Of a stretch of DNA of 64,000 nt, positions 1-8,843 are shown in pieces. Positions within the stretch are counted from its first letter, which is position 1, and the number at the start of each line of letters is the position of its first letter. A program made the translations under genes and the position numbers. A model generated the notes under the pieces. It was given only the letters and a program-made list of their open reading frames with translations, had not been told where the DNA came from and did not search any database. The stretch is taken from contig NZ_CANMUE010000003.1 of NCBI RefSeq assembly GCF_947500975.1, positions 124,001-188,000 of the forward strand, in the 5' to 3' direction. The DNA comes from an uncultured Polaribacter sp. (GTDB lineage: Bacteria; Bacteroidota; Bacteroidia; Flavobacteriales; Flavobacteriaceae).

Positions 1-123
1 TTCTACAGTTTGTTTTGTAGGTTCAGTTTTATTTAAAGAAGTATTTATAGATATTATAGTAATAAAGATTCCTGTAAGGAAAATAAAAGCGAATAAACCG
101 ATAATTTTTTTAAGATTCTTCAT
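1..123 (-). CDS. N-terminus of an unknown membrane-anchored or exported protein (partial)
   Basis: The first 41 codons of a minus-strand gene run off the left edge of the window. It starts MKNLKKIIGLFAF, and a single hydrophobic stretch (about residues 8-26) follows three lysines. This fits a signal peptide or N-terminal membrane anchor. A polar segment rich in Thr, Asn and Lys comes next. Too little is present to assign a family. The 115 bases between it and the lipid kinase gene are AT-rich, with no hairpin that I can see. Confidence 0.6.
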   Translation of the reverse strand, partial: MKNLKKIIGLFAFIFLTGIFITIISINTSLNKTEPTKQTVE

Positions 124-238
124 TCTAAAATTATTACTTCTTATTATAAAGACGTAGTATTTAAGAAAACGTTACATATTTTTTTAAGATTTTTTTAACT
201 TTTTATTATGAACTTGGTTTTTAATTATATTTTAAAAA

Positions 239-1147
239 TTAATTAACTATAAAATTAATTGCTTTTTTAATAATATTAAAAGTTACTTTTCCAGTTCCAA
301 TTATTTCTCCATCAGCTTGAATAAAAGGAGCTGAATTTTTAGGAGTTATAGTTATTTCTTTTGTTTTATATAAATCTACTTTTTTATGATGTACTATATT
401 ACCATTGTATAATTTTCTAATGTTTAAAATTAAATCGAATATTGTTAAATTTTTAGCAACAGTAATATCAAATAAACCATCATTAGTGTTTACATTATTT
501 GTAAACATCATACCACCACCAGAAAATTTACAAATTCCTACTAAAGTCATTAAACAATTTTCTTCTAGTTTTTTATCATTAAAATTAATTTTAAATACAG
601 CTTTTTTATAAAATAATAAACCTGCTAAACCAGCTAATAAGTATCCTATACTTCCTAATTTTTTTATAGTATTCATTTTATTAACGATATAACCATCATA
701 CCCTATACCAGCTACATTATTAAAATAAGAAACTACTTTATTTTCTTTTTTTATGATTCCAATATCTTGTAAAATTGTTTTTTTTTGCTGAATAATTTTA
801 ATAGCTTTTTTAATGTTTTTAGGAATATTATAAGTTTTTATCCAATCGTTTCCTGTACCTAAAGGAATCACCCCAATAGTTATATCAGAAGTTTTTGTGT
901 ATGTTTGCATCATTATTGCATTTACAACATGATGTAAGGTACCATCTCCACCAACAGAAATTATGTTTCTAAATCCTTTTTTAATAGCATTTTGTACCAA
1001 TTCTATTTCATGTTTAGAAAATTTTGTAAAAGCAAAAGAATAATTAATATTCTTAGCGTTTAGTAATTGCTTAATTTCTTTCCAATATTTATTTCCATCA
1101 CCATTTCCAGATAAAGGATTTACAATTACAAACCAAGAATTAGTCAT
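239..1147 (-). CDS. Diacylglycerol kinase-catalytic-domain lipid kinase (YegS/DgkB type)
   Basis: Soluble lipid kinase expected to phosphorylate diacylglycerol or a related membrane lipid with ATP. The nucleotide-binding core is clear: NPLSGNG at residues 10-16, GGDGT at 66-70 and PLGTGND at 95-101, the standard motif order of the family. Length (302 residues) is typical. I chose ATG at 1147 because the family begins just before the NPxSG motif. The frame stays open to 1195, but the extra 16 residues are a hydrophobic run that does not look native. It is divergent from rnr, with about 110 bases between them. The exact lipid substrate cannot be told from sequence. Confidence 0.88.
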   Translation of the reverse strand: MTNSWFVIVNPLSGNGDGNKYWKEIKQLLNAKNINYSFAFTKFSKHEIELVQNAIKKGFRNIISVGGDGTLHHVVNAIMMQTYTKTSDITIGVIPLGTGNDWIKTYNIPKNIKKAIKIIQQKKTILQDIGIIKKENKVVSYFNNVAGIGYDGYIVNKMNTIKKLGSIGYLLAGLAGLLFYKKAVFKINFNDKKLEENCLMTLVGICKFSGGGMMFTNNVNTNDGLFDITVAKNLTIFDLILNIRKLYNGNIVHHKKVDLYKTKEITITPKNSAPFIQADGEIIGTGKVTFNIIKKAINFIVN

Positions 1148-1260
1148 AAAATAATAATTAATAAACAACCAAAATACAAAATAGAAGCATAACATTTTTT
1201 TAATACTTAAATGATCTATTTTAATCGTAATTTGGTAACATATAAAAGAAGTAAAAATTA

Positions 1261-3486
1261 ATGAAAAAAAAGAAGAAAGGAATTTTTAAAAAGAAAGGTA
1301 ATGTTGTAAAAGACTTAACTAGAAATATTTTTAAAGTTTTAAATGAAGACAGTAGTAAATCATATAATTATAAACAAATTGCCTCAAAATTAAAAATTTC
1401 TGATACAGATGGTAAAAACCAAATTATAAAGAAATTAGCAGAATTAACTTTTGATAAAAAGATTAAAGAAGTAGATAGAGGTAAATTTCAAATAAATATT
1501 AATAAAAAATATTCTGTAGGTACTTTAGATGTAACTTCTAACGGAAACGGATATTTTATTACTGATGATTATGAAGAGGATGTTTTTATACCAAATATTA
1601 ATCTTGGTAAAGGATTACATCAAGATACCGTTAAAGCGTTTGTATATGCAAAACGTAACGGAAAGAAATTAGAAGGAGAAGTTGTAGAAATTTTAGAACG
1701 TGCAAAAACTGAATTTGTAGGTGTTTTTCAAAAACATAAAACCAAACCTTTTGGTTTTGTAATTCCTGATAATCATAAAATGTATGCAGATATTTTTATA
1801 TCAGAAAATAAAATAAATGGCGCAGAAGATGGTGATAAAGTACAAGCTATAATTTCTGATTGGCCAAAAAACTCTAAAAATCCGTTCGGAAAAATAACCG
1901 CAGTTCTTGGTAAACCAGGAGAACATAATACAGAAATGCATTCTATTTTATTAGAATACGATTTACCTTATGAATTTCCAGAAGAAGTACAAAGAGATGC
2001 AAATTCTGTTTCTTTAGAAATTACAAATAAAGAGATTTCTAAACGTAGAGATATGCGTAAAGATTTAACTTTTACAATAGATCCTAAAGATGCTAAAGAT
2101 TTTGATGATGCATTATCATTTATAAAATTAGAAAATGGTAATTATGAAATAGGAATTCATATTGCAGATGTTTCTCATTACTTACAACCAAAAACTATTT
2201 TAGATAATGAAGCTTATGCACGTGCAACATCTGTTTATTTAGTTGATAGAGTAGTACCAATGTTACCAGAAATTTTAAGTAATGGCGCTTGTTCTTTAAG
2301 ACCAAATGAAGAAAAATTAACCTTTTCTGCTGTGTTTGAAATCAATGAGAAAGCACAAATTATTAATGAATGGTTTGGTAGAACCGTAACCTATTCAGAT
2401 CAACGTTTTGCATATGAAGAAGCACAATCTATCATAGAAAATGTAACTTTATCAGATAATATTCAGCCTTATACAATGCCAATAGATATTTCTATTATTG
2501 ATAAAGCATATACAGTTACTCCAGAAATAGTTGAGGCAACTTTACAATTAGATAGATTGGCTAAAATTCTTCGTAAAAAAAGAATGAAAGCAGGTGCAAT
2601 TTCTTTTGATAGAGTAGAAGTAAAATTTAATTTAGATAAACAAGCAAACCCAGTTGGTGTTTTCTTTAAAGAATCTAAAGATGCTAATAAACTAATTGAA
2701 GAATTTATGTTGTTAGCAAATAGAAAAGTGGCTGAATTTATAGGTTTTCATAAAGGAAAAGCAACAAATAAAACATTTATTTATAGAATACATGATGAGC
2801 CAGATGATGAGAAATTAGCATCATTACAAAACATAATTAGTAAATTTGGTTATAAAATTAATACAGATACAAAAGAAACAACTTCAGATTCTTTAAATCA
2901 GTTATTAAATGATGTAAATGGTAAGGCAGAATCTAATATGATTGAGACTTTAACCATTAGAACAATGTCTAAAGCTAAATATACAACTCAAAATATTGGT
3001 CATTACGGATTGGCCTTTAACTATTATAGTCATTTTACGTCACCAATAAGGCGTTATCCAGATGTAATGACACATAGATTACTACAACATTATTTAGATG
3101 GCGGAGAAACACCAAAAGCGCTTGCTTATGAAGAAAAGTGTAAACATTCTTCAAATAGAGAAGAATTAGCTTCTAAAGCTGAAAGAGCTTCTATTAAGTA
3201 TATGCAAATTAAATATATGCAAGATCATAATGATGAAGTTTTTGAAGGAGTAATTACAGGTGTTACAGAATGGGGTATTTATGTAGAAATTACTTCTAAT
3301 AAATGTGAAGGAATGGTAAGAATTAGAGATATAAAAAGTGATCATTATATTTTTGATGAAAAGCAATATGCAATTATTGGTCAATCTTCAAAACAAATTT
3401 ATCAGTTAGGAGATGATGTTAAAGTACAAGTTAAAAAGGCAGATTTAGAACGCAAACATTTAGATTTTAATTTAATTGAAGATTAA
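1261..3486 (+). CDS. rnr: Ribonuclease R (3'-5' exoribonuclease)
   Basis: Processive 3'-5' exoribonuclease of the RNB family that degrades structured RNA. The order is N-terminal helical/cold-shock domains (to about residue 250), the RNB catalytic domain, and a C-terminal S1 domain from about residue 658. The RNB metal-binding cluster is intact: D274, D280, D282 and D283 in DPKDAKDFDD. The segment HFTSPIRRYPD, typical of RNB proteins, lies at about residues 592-602. The first 15 residues are almost all Lys and Gly, as in many bacterial RNase R proteins. Length is 741 residues, normal for Bacteroidota. The next gene starts 32 bases downstream on the same strand. Confidence 0.96.
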   Translation: MKKKKKGIFKKKGNVVKDLTRNIFKVLNEDSSKSYNYKQIASKLKISDTDGKNQIIKKLAELTFDKKIKEVDRGKFQININKKYSVGTLDVTSNGNGYFITDDYEEDVFIPNINLGKGLHQDTVKAFVYAKRNGKKLEGEVVEILERAKTEFVGVFQKHKTKPFGFVIPDNHKMYADIFISENKINGAEDGDKVQAIISDWPKNSKNPFGKITAVLGKPGEHNTEMHSILLEYDLPYEFPEEVQRDANSVSLEITNKEISKRRDMRKDLTFTIDPKDAKDFDDALSFIKLENGNYEIGIHIADVSHYLQPKTILDNEAYARATSVYLVDRVVPMLPEILSNGACSLRPNEEKLTFSAVFEINEKAQIINEWFGRTVTYSDQRFAYEEAQSIIENVTLSDNIQPYTMPIDISIIDKAYTVTPEIVEATLQLDRLAKILRKKRMKAGAISFDRVEVKFNLDKQANPVGVFFKESKDANKLIEEFMLLANRKVAEFIGFHKGKATNKTFIYRIHDEPDDEKLASLQNIISKFGYKINTDTKETTSDSLNQLLNDVNGKAESNMIETLTIRTMSKAKYTTQNIGHYGLAFNYYSHFTSPIRRYPDVMTHRLLQHYLDGGETPKALAYEEKCKHSSNREELASKAERASIKYMQIKYMQDHNDEVFEGVITGVTEWGIYVEITSNKCEGMVRIRDIKSDHYIFDEKQYAIIGQSSKQIYQLGDDVKVQVKKADLERKHLDFNLIED

Positions 3487-3518
3487 AATATTTTAAAGAT
3501 ATTCGTAAAAAAAATATT

Positions 3519-4142
3519 ATGAAACATTGGGTAGTATCTAAAACTGAAGAAAAAAAGAAATACTTAATTGTAAATGAAAAAACAATTTGGATAACAGAAC
3601 AATTTTTAGATGTTAATATTGAAGTTTTAATAGAAGAAAAAAATATTAAAAATGTAAATATTTTTAGATATGATATTATAAAGAATTTTATTTTTATTGA
3701 TGATGATTTTTCTTTATTAATTGAATTTAAACCTAAACAAGATAAAGATGAAATAGAACTTTTTATAGATTCAGAAATTTATGAAGAAATAAAATCTTTT
3801 TTTTCTAAAAATTTACAACATTCTATAATTAAAAACTATTCAGTAATTAAACAAATTAAACCCTCAGTAATAGGTTTATTATTTTTTGGAGGTCTTACAG
3901 CCTTATTATATAACGTTGCTTTAAGTCTCCAAAATGGAGAATCTATTAAAGCTTCTGGAAGAAGAGGATTTATTAAGAAAATTCTTGTTGGTATTGCAGA
4001 TTTTTTAGGACCAACTGGCTCTTTAATTATTGGTGGTTTTTTAACTTTATTGTTTATATATATTTTATTAAAAACAATTAAAAATCCTAAAAAAGGAAAA
4101 GTAATTAAACTTGATAAGTTTACAGAAGTTTCATTTAATTAA
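3519..4142 (+). CDS. Unknown two-segment membrane protein
   Basis: I do not recognise a family. The 207-residue protein has an acidic N-terminal domain of about 110 residues with no signal peptide, rich in Ile, Glu and Asp. Two hydrophobic segments follow (about residues 117-135 and 166-186), then a basic tail. Between the two segments lies a Gly/Arg/Lys-rich loop (ASGRRGFIKK). The topology suggests an inner-membrane protein with a cytoplasmic sensor or binding domain. It sits 32 bases after rnr and 13 bases before a YbjQ-family gene, so all three may be co-transcribed. The function is unknown. Confidence 0.7.
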   Translation: MKHWVVSKTEEKKKYLIVNEKTIWITEQFLDVNIEVLIEEKNIKNVNIFRYDIIKNFIFIDDDFSLLIEFKPKQDKDEIELFIDSEIYEEIKSFFSKNLQHSIIKNYSVIKQIKPSVIGLLFFGGLTALLYNVALSLQNGESIKASGRRGFIKKILVGIADFLGPTGSLIIGGFLTLLFIYILLKTIKNPKKGKVIKLDKFTEVSFN

Positions 4143-4155
4143 ACTTAATAAAAAA

Positions 4156-4485
4156 ATGATTTTAACAACAACAAATAATATAGAAAACTTTAAAATAGTA
4201 GATTATTTAGGTATTATAACTGGTACAGCTTACGATTCTAGTTATTCTTCTAATGGTACTAAAATGTCTTTTAAAGATATGTTTAGTATGTCTAAATATT
4301 ATGAAAACTACTCACTAGGTTTAGAATCTATAAAAGAAAAAGCATTTCAAAACTTAAAAGATAATGCTACAAAATTAGGAGCAAATGCAGTTGTAGGTAT
4401 TCAATAAGATGTAGAACCACTTGCTAATTCATCTACTTTGTTAGTTTCTATAACAGGAACAGCAGTAGAAGTAAGAGAAATTTAA
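4156..4485 (+). pseudogene. YbjQ/UPF0145-family gene interrupted by an in-frame TAA
   Basis: The frame from ATG 4156 encodes a YbjQ-like protein: an N-terminal strand ending in GIITGTAY, then SLGLESIKEKAFQNLKDNA and GANAVVGI, the family's central helix and strand. A TAA stop falls at 4405-4407, right after GANAVVGIQ. The same frame then continues with 25 more sense codons to TAA at 4483 (LLVSITGTAVEV). This is exactly the last beta strand of the family. The full product would be about 109 residues; the ORF up to the stop gives 83. The downstream part keeps frame and family sense, so the stop is recent, or a sequencing error, or is read through. YbjQ proteins form pentamers of unknown function. 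Confidence 0.75.
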
Positions 4486-4601
4486 GATTTTATATAGATA
4501 AACCCAATATCTTTTTTACATATTTGCCACAATAAAATAATAAATTAGTCTTTATAATGGTATACTTATTGATTTAAGTTAGTAAATCAAATTTTTAAAT
4601 A

Positions 4602-5291
4602 ATGAAAAAAATAATTTATATATGTGTTCTATTGTTGAGTTTGTCAACTATTGCGCAAACTACAATAACCAAAAATTTGGGTGATTTTACGGCTATTAAA
4701 GTTTATAATGGTATTGAAGCAGAGTTAATTAAATCTGATTCTAAGAAATTAGTAATTACAGGTGATAAATCTGAAAAAGTAAGCATTAAAAATGTAAATG
4801 GTGTTTTAAAAATATCATTACCTTTTTCTTTGAAACCTAAAAATAATGCTGCAAATGGTCAAATTTTAGCAAAAATTTTCTATAATTCAAATATAGATTT
4901 AATAGATGCAAACCAAGGAGCAACAATTACAGGAAAAGAAATTATACAAGATAAAATTGAAATAAACGCACAAGAAAAAGCTTTTATTAATTTAGTATTA
5001 AAAGTAAAAGATTTAAAAGTTAGGGCTACATCTGGTGGTAATATAAAACTAACCGGTACTACAGATAATCAAAATGTATTTGTAGATTTATATAGTACAT
5101 ATAATGGTTTTGCAATGCAAACAATTTCAAACGTTAATGTAAAAGCTGGTACAGGAGCAAAAGCTGAAGTTTTAGCTGGTAAAATATTAAAAGCTAAAGT
5201 AAATTTTGGAGGTTCAATTTTTTACAAAGGAGACCCAGTGTTAGTAAGTGATAAAAAGGTTTTAGGCGGAATTATTCAAAAAAGAAATTAA
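4602..5291 (+). CDS. Exported GIN-domain (DUF2807) auto-transporter-adhesin-like protein
   Basis: A 229-residue exported protein. A signal peptide (MKKIIYICVLLLSLSTIAQ, cleavage after AQ) precedes a domain starting near residue 24. The pattern LGDFTAIKVYNGIEAELIKS followed by repeated short beta strands is the head GIN domain, a right-handed beta-helix common in Bacteroidota secreted and outer-membrane proteins. Several repeats of about 20 residues alternate Ile/Val with Asn/Gly/Lys. No lipobox or sorting tail is seen, so a periplasmic or surface location is inferred. The role is unknown; members often sit in cell-envelope gene sets. A tatA-type gene follows. Confidence 0.82.
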   Translation: MKKIIYICVLLLSLSTIAQTTITKNLGDFTAIKVYNGIEAELIKSDSKKLVITGDKSEKVSIKNVNGVLKISLPFSLKPKNNAANGQILAKIFYNSNIDLIDANQGATITGKEIIQDKIEINAQEKAFINLVLKVKDLKVRATSGGNIKLTGTTDNQNVFVDLYSTYNGFAMQTISNVNVKAGTGAKAEVLAGKILKAKVNFGGSIFYKGDPVLVSDKKVLGGIIQKRN

Positions 5292-5305
5292 TTAAAACCT
5301 TTTTG

Positions 5306-5313
5306 TATCTTTG
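5306..5313 (+). promoter_or_regulatory. Bacteroidota -7 box before the tatA gene
   Basis: TATCTTTG matches TAnnTTTG exactly and lies 21 bases before the ATG at 5335. No clear -33 TTG is seen at the expected distance, so only the -7 element is claimed. Confidence 0.5.
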
Positions 5314-5334
5314 TATCATTAAATACTATATCTC

Positions 5335-5523
5335 ATGAATACTTTAAATATATTTTTAGGAATTGTTGGACCTTGGCAAATAGCAATTATTGTTGCCTTA
5401 GTTTTATTAATGTTTGGAGGAAAGAAAATTCCAGAATTAATGAAAGGTTTAGGTGGCGGAATTAAAGAGTTTAAAAAAGCTTCTAAAGATATTTCAGAAG
5501 ATATTTCTGATGATAAAAATTAA
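5335..5523 (+). CDS. TatA/TatE-type twin-arginine translocase subunit
   Basis: A 62-residue protein with one N-terminal membrane helix (about residues 13-27), then FGGKKIPELMKGLGGGIKEFKK, the amphipathic helix signature of TatA/TatE/TatB. TatA oligomers form the pore-like part of the Tat system, which exports folded proteins. The short acidic tail (SEDISDDKN) favours TatA/E over TatB. No tatC is in the window, and a second TatA-like gene lies at 22352. A -7 box lies 21 bases upstream, and a strong hairpin terminator follows, so this looks like a single-gene unit. Confidence 0.9.
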   Translation: MNTLNIFLGIVGPWQIAIIVALVLLMFGGKKIPELMKGLGGGIKEFKKASKDISEDISDDKN

Positions 5524-5548
5524 GAATATATCTTATATTAAAATAAAT

Positions 5549-5584
5549 AAAAAGCTCAATTTCATAAAGAAATTGAGCTTTTTT
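5549..5584. terminator. Bidirectional hairpin terminator between tatA and the SPFH gene
   Basis: Arms AAAAGCTCAATTTC and GAAATTGAGCTTTT with a 5-base loop, flanked by A-run and T-run. It sits between two convergent genes and would serve both. Confidence 0.85.
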
Positions 5585-5602
5585 ACTTTTCAATAGTAAA
5601 AT

Positions 5603-6529
5603 TTAATCTTTATTTTTATTTTTTTGATTTTTCATAGCTTCACCAATTTGGTTACTTGCAGTAAAACTTGCAACCATATCATTTAACATTTGACTACCTG
5701 CTTGTGGTGAGTTAGGTAATAATATTAAATTACTATTAGTTTCTTGTCCAATAGATTGTAAAGTATCATAATGTTGTGTTACAACAATTAATGCAGATGC
5801 TTCTTGACTGTTAATACCAACTTTATTTAAAACCTCTACACTTTCTTCTAAACCACGTGCAATTTCACGTCTTTGGTCAGCTATACCCTGTCCTTGTAAA
5901 CGTTTACTTTCGGCTTCTGCTTTAGCTCGCTCTACAATTAAAATACGTTGCGCATCACCCTCAAATTGAGCTGCAATTTTTTCACGTTCAGAAGCATTAA
6001 TTCTATTCATTGCTTCTTTTACTTGCGCATCTGGATCTATGTCTGTAACTAAAGTTTTTATAATATCATAACCATAAGTCATCATAGCATCATTTAATTC
6101 AGACTTTACAGCAATTGCAATATCATCTTTTTTTACAAAAACATCATCTAATTTCATTTTAGGTACTTCTGCACGTACAACATCAAATACATAAGAAGTT
6201 ATTTGATCATGCGGATAATCTAATTTATAAAAAGCATCATACACTTTATCTCTAATTACTTTAAATTGTACAGATACTTTTAGTTTTACAAATACATCAT
6301 CTAGTGTTTTTGTTTCTACAATTACATCTAATTGCTGAATTTTTAAACTTAATTTTCCAGCAACTCTATCTACTAAAGGTATTTTAGCTTGTAAACCAGA
6401 GTGACGAATAATTTTAAATTTACCAAAGCGTTCTATAATTGCCGCAGTTTGTTGTTTAACCATAAAAAAAGAAGCAAAAATTATAAGTCCAATTATAACA
6501 ATAGTAATAATAATAGGTGGTGTTAGCAT
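5603..6529 (-). CDS. SPFH/Band 7 (stomatin-like) membrane protein
   Basis: A 308-residue stomatin/prohibitin-type scaffold protein. One N-terminal membrane helix (about residues 5-24) is followed by an SPFH domain starting VKQQTAAIIERFGKF. Next comes the coiled-coil segment rich in Ala, Glu and Arg (about 185-240, ASEREKIAAQFEGDAQRIL). The tail is Asn/Lys-rich. Such proteins oligomerise at the membrane, organise microdomains and often partner with an NfeD protein or a protease. No NfeD gene is adjacent here. The length and the LPNSPQ segment near the C-terminus are normal for the bacterial slipin/HflK-like group. It is flanked by hairpin terminators on both sides, so it is likely monocistronic. 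Confidence 0.9.
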   Translation of the reverse strand: MLTPPIIITIVIIGLIIFASFFMVKQQTAAIIERFGKFKIIRHSGLQAKIPLVDRVAGKLSLKIQQLDVIVETKTLDDVFVKLKVSVQFKVIRDKVYDAFYKLDYPHDQITSYVFDVVRAEVPKMKLDDVFVKKDDIAIAVKSELNDAMMTYGYDIIKTLVTDIDPDAQVKEAMNRINASEREKIAAQFEGDAQRILIVERAKAEAESKRLQGQGIADQRREIARGLEESVEVLNKVGINSQEASALIVVTQHYDTLQSIGQETNSNLILLPNSPQAGSQMLNDMVASFTASNQIGEAMKNQKNKNKD

Positions 6530-6628
6530 AGTATTTTTTTTAATTAAAAATTGATTAACGTAAATATACTGAGTTTTAGTATTTAATAATTAGACTCAAT
6601 TTTATAAAAATGTTACATTTTAAATAAA

Positions 6629-6662
6629 AAAAAGCCTGTAAAATACTTTTTACAGGCTTTTT
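6629..6662. terminator. Hairpin terminator upstream of the SPFH gene
   Basis: Arms AAAGCCTGTAAAA and TTTTACAGGCTTT close a loop of a few bases, with A-run and T-run on the outside. It most likely ends transcription of the gltX-DUF unit on the minus strand. Confidence 0.85.
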
Positions 6663-6681
6663 AACAAGTTTTGTAAACTTA

Positions 6682-7218
6682 TTATTCTTCTTTTTCAATA
6701 GAAAAAAACTTACCTTTTTTTCTATTGTATTTTATCCACTTTTTATATTGTTTTTCTGAAAGTAAACTTTTTATTGCTTTATTTAACTTTTTATCTTCTT
6801 CTTTTATTGTTTCTGCAACAGGTTTTAAGTTTTCAATCATTTTTTTTTGAACTTCTATTTGACCAGAAAAGTCACCAGTTTTCATTGCAGATTTCTGAAA
6901 GCTTTCTACCATATTTTTAGTTTCTCTAAACGTAAAACTATTTATTCTAGAAATGTCTTTAATTTCTCTATTATAGTTAGTTAATATTTTAGAAAACTGT
7001 TTTCCTTTTTCTGAAGATAATTTTACTTTCGATTTTTTTGCATATTTTTCTATATCATATACAATTATTCTTAAATACTTTTTAACATCAAAATTAGGTT
7101 TTGGTGCTTTTTGCTGAACTTGAGATTGCTGACTTACCCTTTGTTGACGTTGATTATTAAATTGTGCTTGGGCTACAAAACTTAAAAAAAGAATAAAAAG
7201 GAAGATAATTTTTTTCAT
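6682..7218 (-). CDS. Exported helical protein resembling Spy/CpxP (LTxxQ-like)
   Basis: A 178-residue protein with a signal peptide (first 19 residues, ending AQA-Q). A Gln-rich stretch follows (about residues 20-40), and the rest is predicted all-helical and very Lys-rich. The C-terminal part contains LLSEKQYKKWIKYNRKK, which resembles the L-T-x-x-Q segments of Spy/CpxP periplasmic chaperones. That link is by pattern only. It lies 2 bases after the stop of gltX and is probably co-transcribed with it. The function is unconfirmed; a small periplasmic chaperone or stress protein is the likeliest reading. Confidence 0.7.
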   Translation of the reverse strand: MKKIIFLFILFLSFVAQAQFNNQRQQRVSQQSQVQQKAPKPNFDVKKYLRIIVYDIEKYAKKSKVKLSSEKGKQFSKILTNYNREIKDISRINSFTFRETKNMVESFQKSAMKTGDFSGQIEVQKKMIENLKPVAETIKEEDKKLNKAIKSLLSEKQYKKWIKYNRKKGKFFSIEKEE

Positions 7219-7220
7219 AA

Positions 7221-8741
7221 TTATATTGTTTTAATTGCGTTTTCTATTCTTTTAATACTTTCTTGTTTACCAATCATTTCAATAATATCAAACAAATGTG
7301 GCCCAGCTAATTTACCAACTAAAGACAATCTTAAAGGTTGCATTACTTTACCAAAACCAATTTCTTTAGCAGTTATCCATTCTTTTATCTCTTTTTCTGT
7401 ATTTGTTGATGAAAAATCTTCAATAGAGTTAATAACTGTAATTAATTCAGTCATTAATTCAGGTGTTCCTTCTTTCCAATTTTTCTTAGATGCTTTAGCA
7501 TCATATTCTTTTGGATTTTCAAAAAAGAAACTTGATAAACCCCAAAAATCTTCAACAAAAATAGCTCTCTCTTTTATGGATGAAACTACTTTTAGCACAT
7601 ATTTTTTGTCTTTAGTTATTCCTTTTTCAGATAAAATAGGTATGTATAAATCAGTTAATTCAGCATCGCTTTTTGTTTGCATATATTGTTGCTGAAACCA
7701 GTTTGTTTTATCAGGATTAAATTTTGCACCAGATTTACTTACACGTTTTAAATCAAATTCTTTAATTAACTCTTCTAAAGAAAATATTTCTTGTTCTGTT
7801 CCAGGATTCCATCCTAAAAAAGCTAACATGTTTATAAAAGCATTAGCAAAATAACCATCTTCTTTATAACCTCTAGATACATCACCAGATTCTTCATTTG
7901 TATAGGTTAAAGGAAATACTGGGAAACCTAATTTATCTCCATCACGCTTACTTAATTTACCTTTACCAACCGGTTTTAAAATTAGTGGTAAATGTGCAAA
8001 TTTAGGAGCTTTCCAATCAAAAGCTCTGTATAATAAAATGTGTAAAGCCATAGAAGGCAACCATTCTTCACCTCTAATTACATGAGAAATTTCCATTAAA
8101 TGGTCATCAACAATATTTGCTAAATGATAGGTTGGCATACCATCACTTTTAAATAAAATTTTATCATCTAAAGTATTGGTATCTATAGAAATATTACCTC
8201 TTATTTCATCCTCCATTTGTAATGTTTCATCTTGAGGGCTTTTAAAACGAATTACAAATTTATCGCCATTACTAATTCGTTTTTGAACTTCATCATCAGT
8301 TAAAACCAATGAATTTACCAAACGTCCTTTTTCTCTATTATGCCAATTGTAAATAAAGGTTTTTCCTTCAGCTTCATGTCCTTTTCTATGACTATCTAAT
8401 TGTTCTGCAGTATCAAAAGCGTAGTATGCCCAACCTTTTTTAAGTAATATATCTGCATATTTTTTATATAAATCTTTACGCTCAGATTGTCTGTAAGGAC
8501 CAAATTTTTCATTTTTATTTGGACCTTCGTCAAAAGGAATATTACACCATTCTAAAGCATCAATAATATATTTTTCTGCGTTTGCTACATAACGAGTTTG
8601 ATCTGTATCTTCTATTCTTAAAACAAAAGTTCCGTTATTTTTTTTAGCAAATAAATAATTGTATAAAGCTGTTCTTACACCACCAATATGTAAAGGTCCT
8701 GTAGGACTTGGAGCAAAACGCACACGAACATTAGATTTCAT
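7221..8741 (-). CDS. gltX: Glutamate--tRNA ligase
   Basis: Class I aminoacyl-tRNA synthetase that charges tRNA-Glu. The N-terminus carries RFAPSPTGPLHIGG, holding the HIGH motif variant (H18-IGG). The KMSKS loop appears as GKLSKRDG at about residue 260. The C-terminal helical anticodon-binding region is present (FGKVMQPLRLSLVGK). At 506 residues the length is normal for Bacteroidota GluRS. No GatCAB genes are nearby, so whether it also charges tRNA-Gln is open. A -7 box lies 24-31 bases upstream of the ATG. Confidence 0.97.
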   Translation of the reverse strand: MKSNVRVRFAPSPTGPLHIGGVRTALYNYLFAKKNNGTFVLRIEDTDQTRYVANAEKYIIDALEWCNIPFDEGPNKNEKFGPYRQSERKDLYKKYADILLKKGWAYYAFDTAEQLDSHRKGHEAEGKTFIYNWHNREKGRLVNSLVLTDDEVQKRISNGDKFVIRFKSPQDETLQMEDEIRGNISIDTNTLDDKILFKSDGMPTYHLANIVDDHLMEISHVIRGEEWLPSMALHILLYRAFDWKAPKFAHLPLILKPVGKGKLSKRDGDKLGFPVFPLTYTNEESGDVSRGYKEDGYFANAFINMLAFLGWNPGTEQEIFSLEELIKEFDLKRVSKSGAKFNPDKTNWFQQQYMQTKSDAELTDLYIPILSEKGITKDKKYVLKVVSSIKERAIFVEDFWGLSSFFFENPKEYDAKASKKNWKEGTPELMTELITVINSIEDFSSTNTEKEIKEWITAKEIGFGKVMQPLRLSLVGKLAGPHLFDIIEMIGKQESIKRIENAIKTI

Positions 8742-8764
8742 CTTCTTTTATTTTTATAAAGATG

Positions 8765-8772
8765 CAAAGATA
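8765..8772 (-). promoter_or_regulatory. gltX: Bacteroidota -7 box for gltX
   Basis: On the minus strand the bases read TATCTTTG, an exact TAnnTTTG match, followed by CATC. The predicted start of transcription lies about 10-20 bases before the gltX ATG. No -33 TTG is obvious. Confidence 0.5.
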
Positions 8773-8784
8773 TATTTTTAAAAG

Positions 8785-8824
8785 AAAAGACCATTTGAGT
8801 TTAGGGCTCAAATGGTCTTTTCTT
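8785..8824. terminator. Hairpin terminator between gltX and the barrel gene
   Basis: Arms GAAAAGACCATTTGAG and CTCAAATGGTCTTTTC form a 16-bp perfect stem over a short loop, with U-rich sequence after it on the minus strand. It ends the upstream minus-strand barrel gene at 8844. Confidence 0.85.
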
Positions 8825-8843
8825 TTTATTTTTTAATGGTAAT

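Noticed and set aside
4111..4155. Earlier start of the YbjQ-like gene
   Set aside because: Overlaps the 3' end of the preceding membrane-protein gene, and the added residues do not fit the family; ATG 4156 gives the usual N-terminus.
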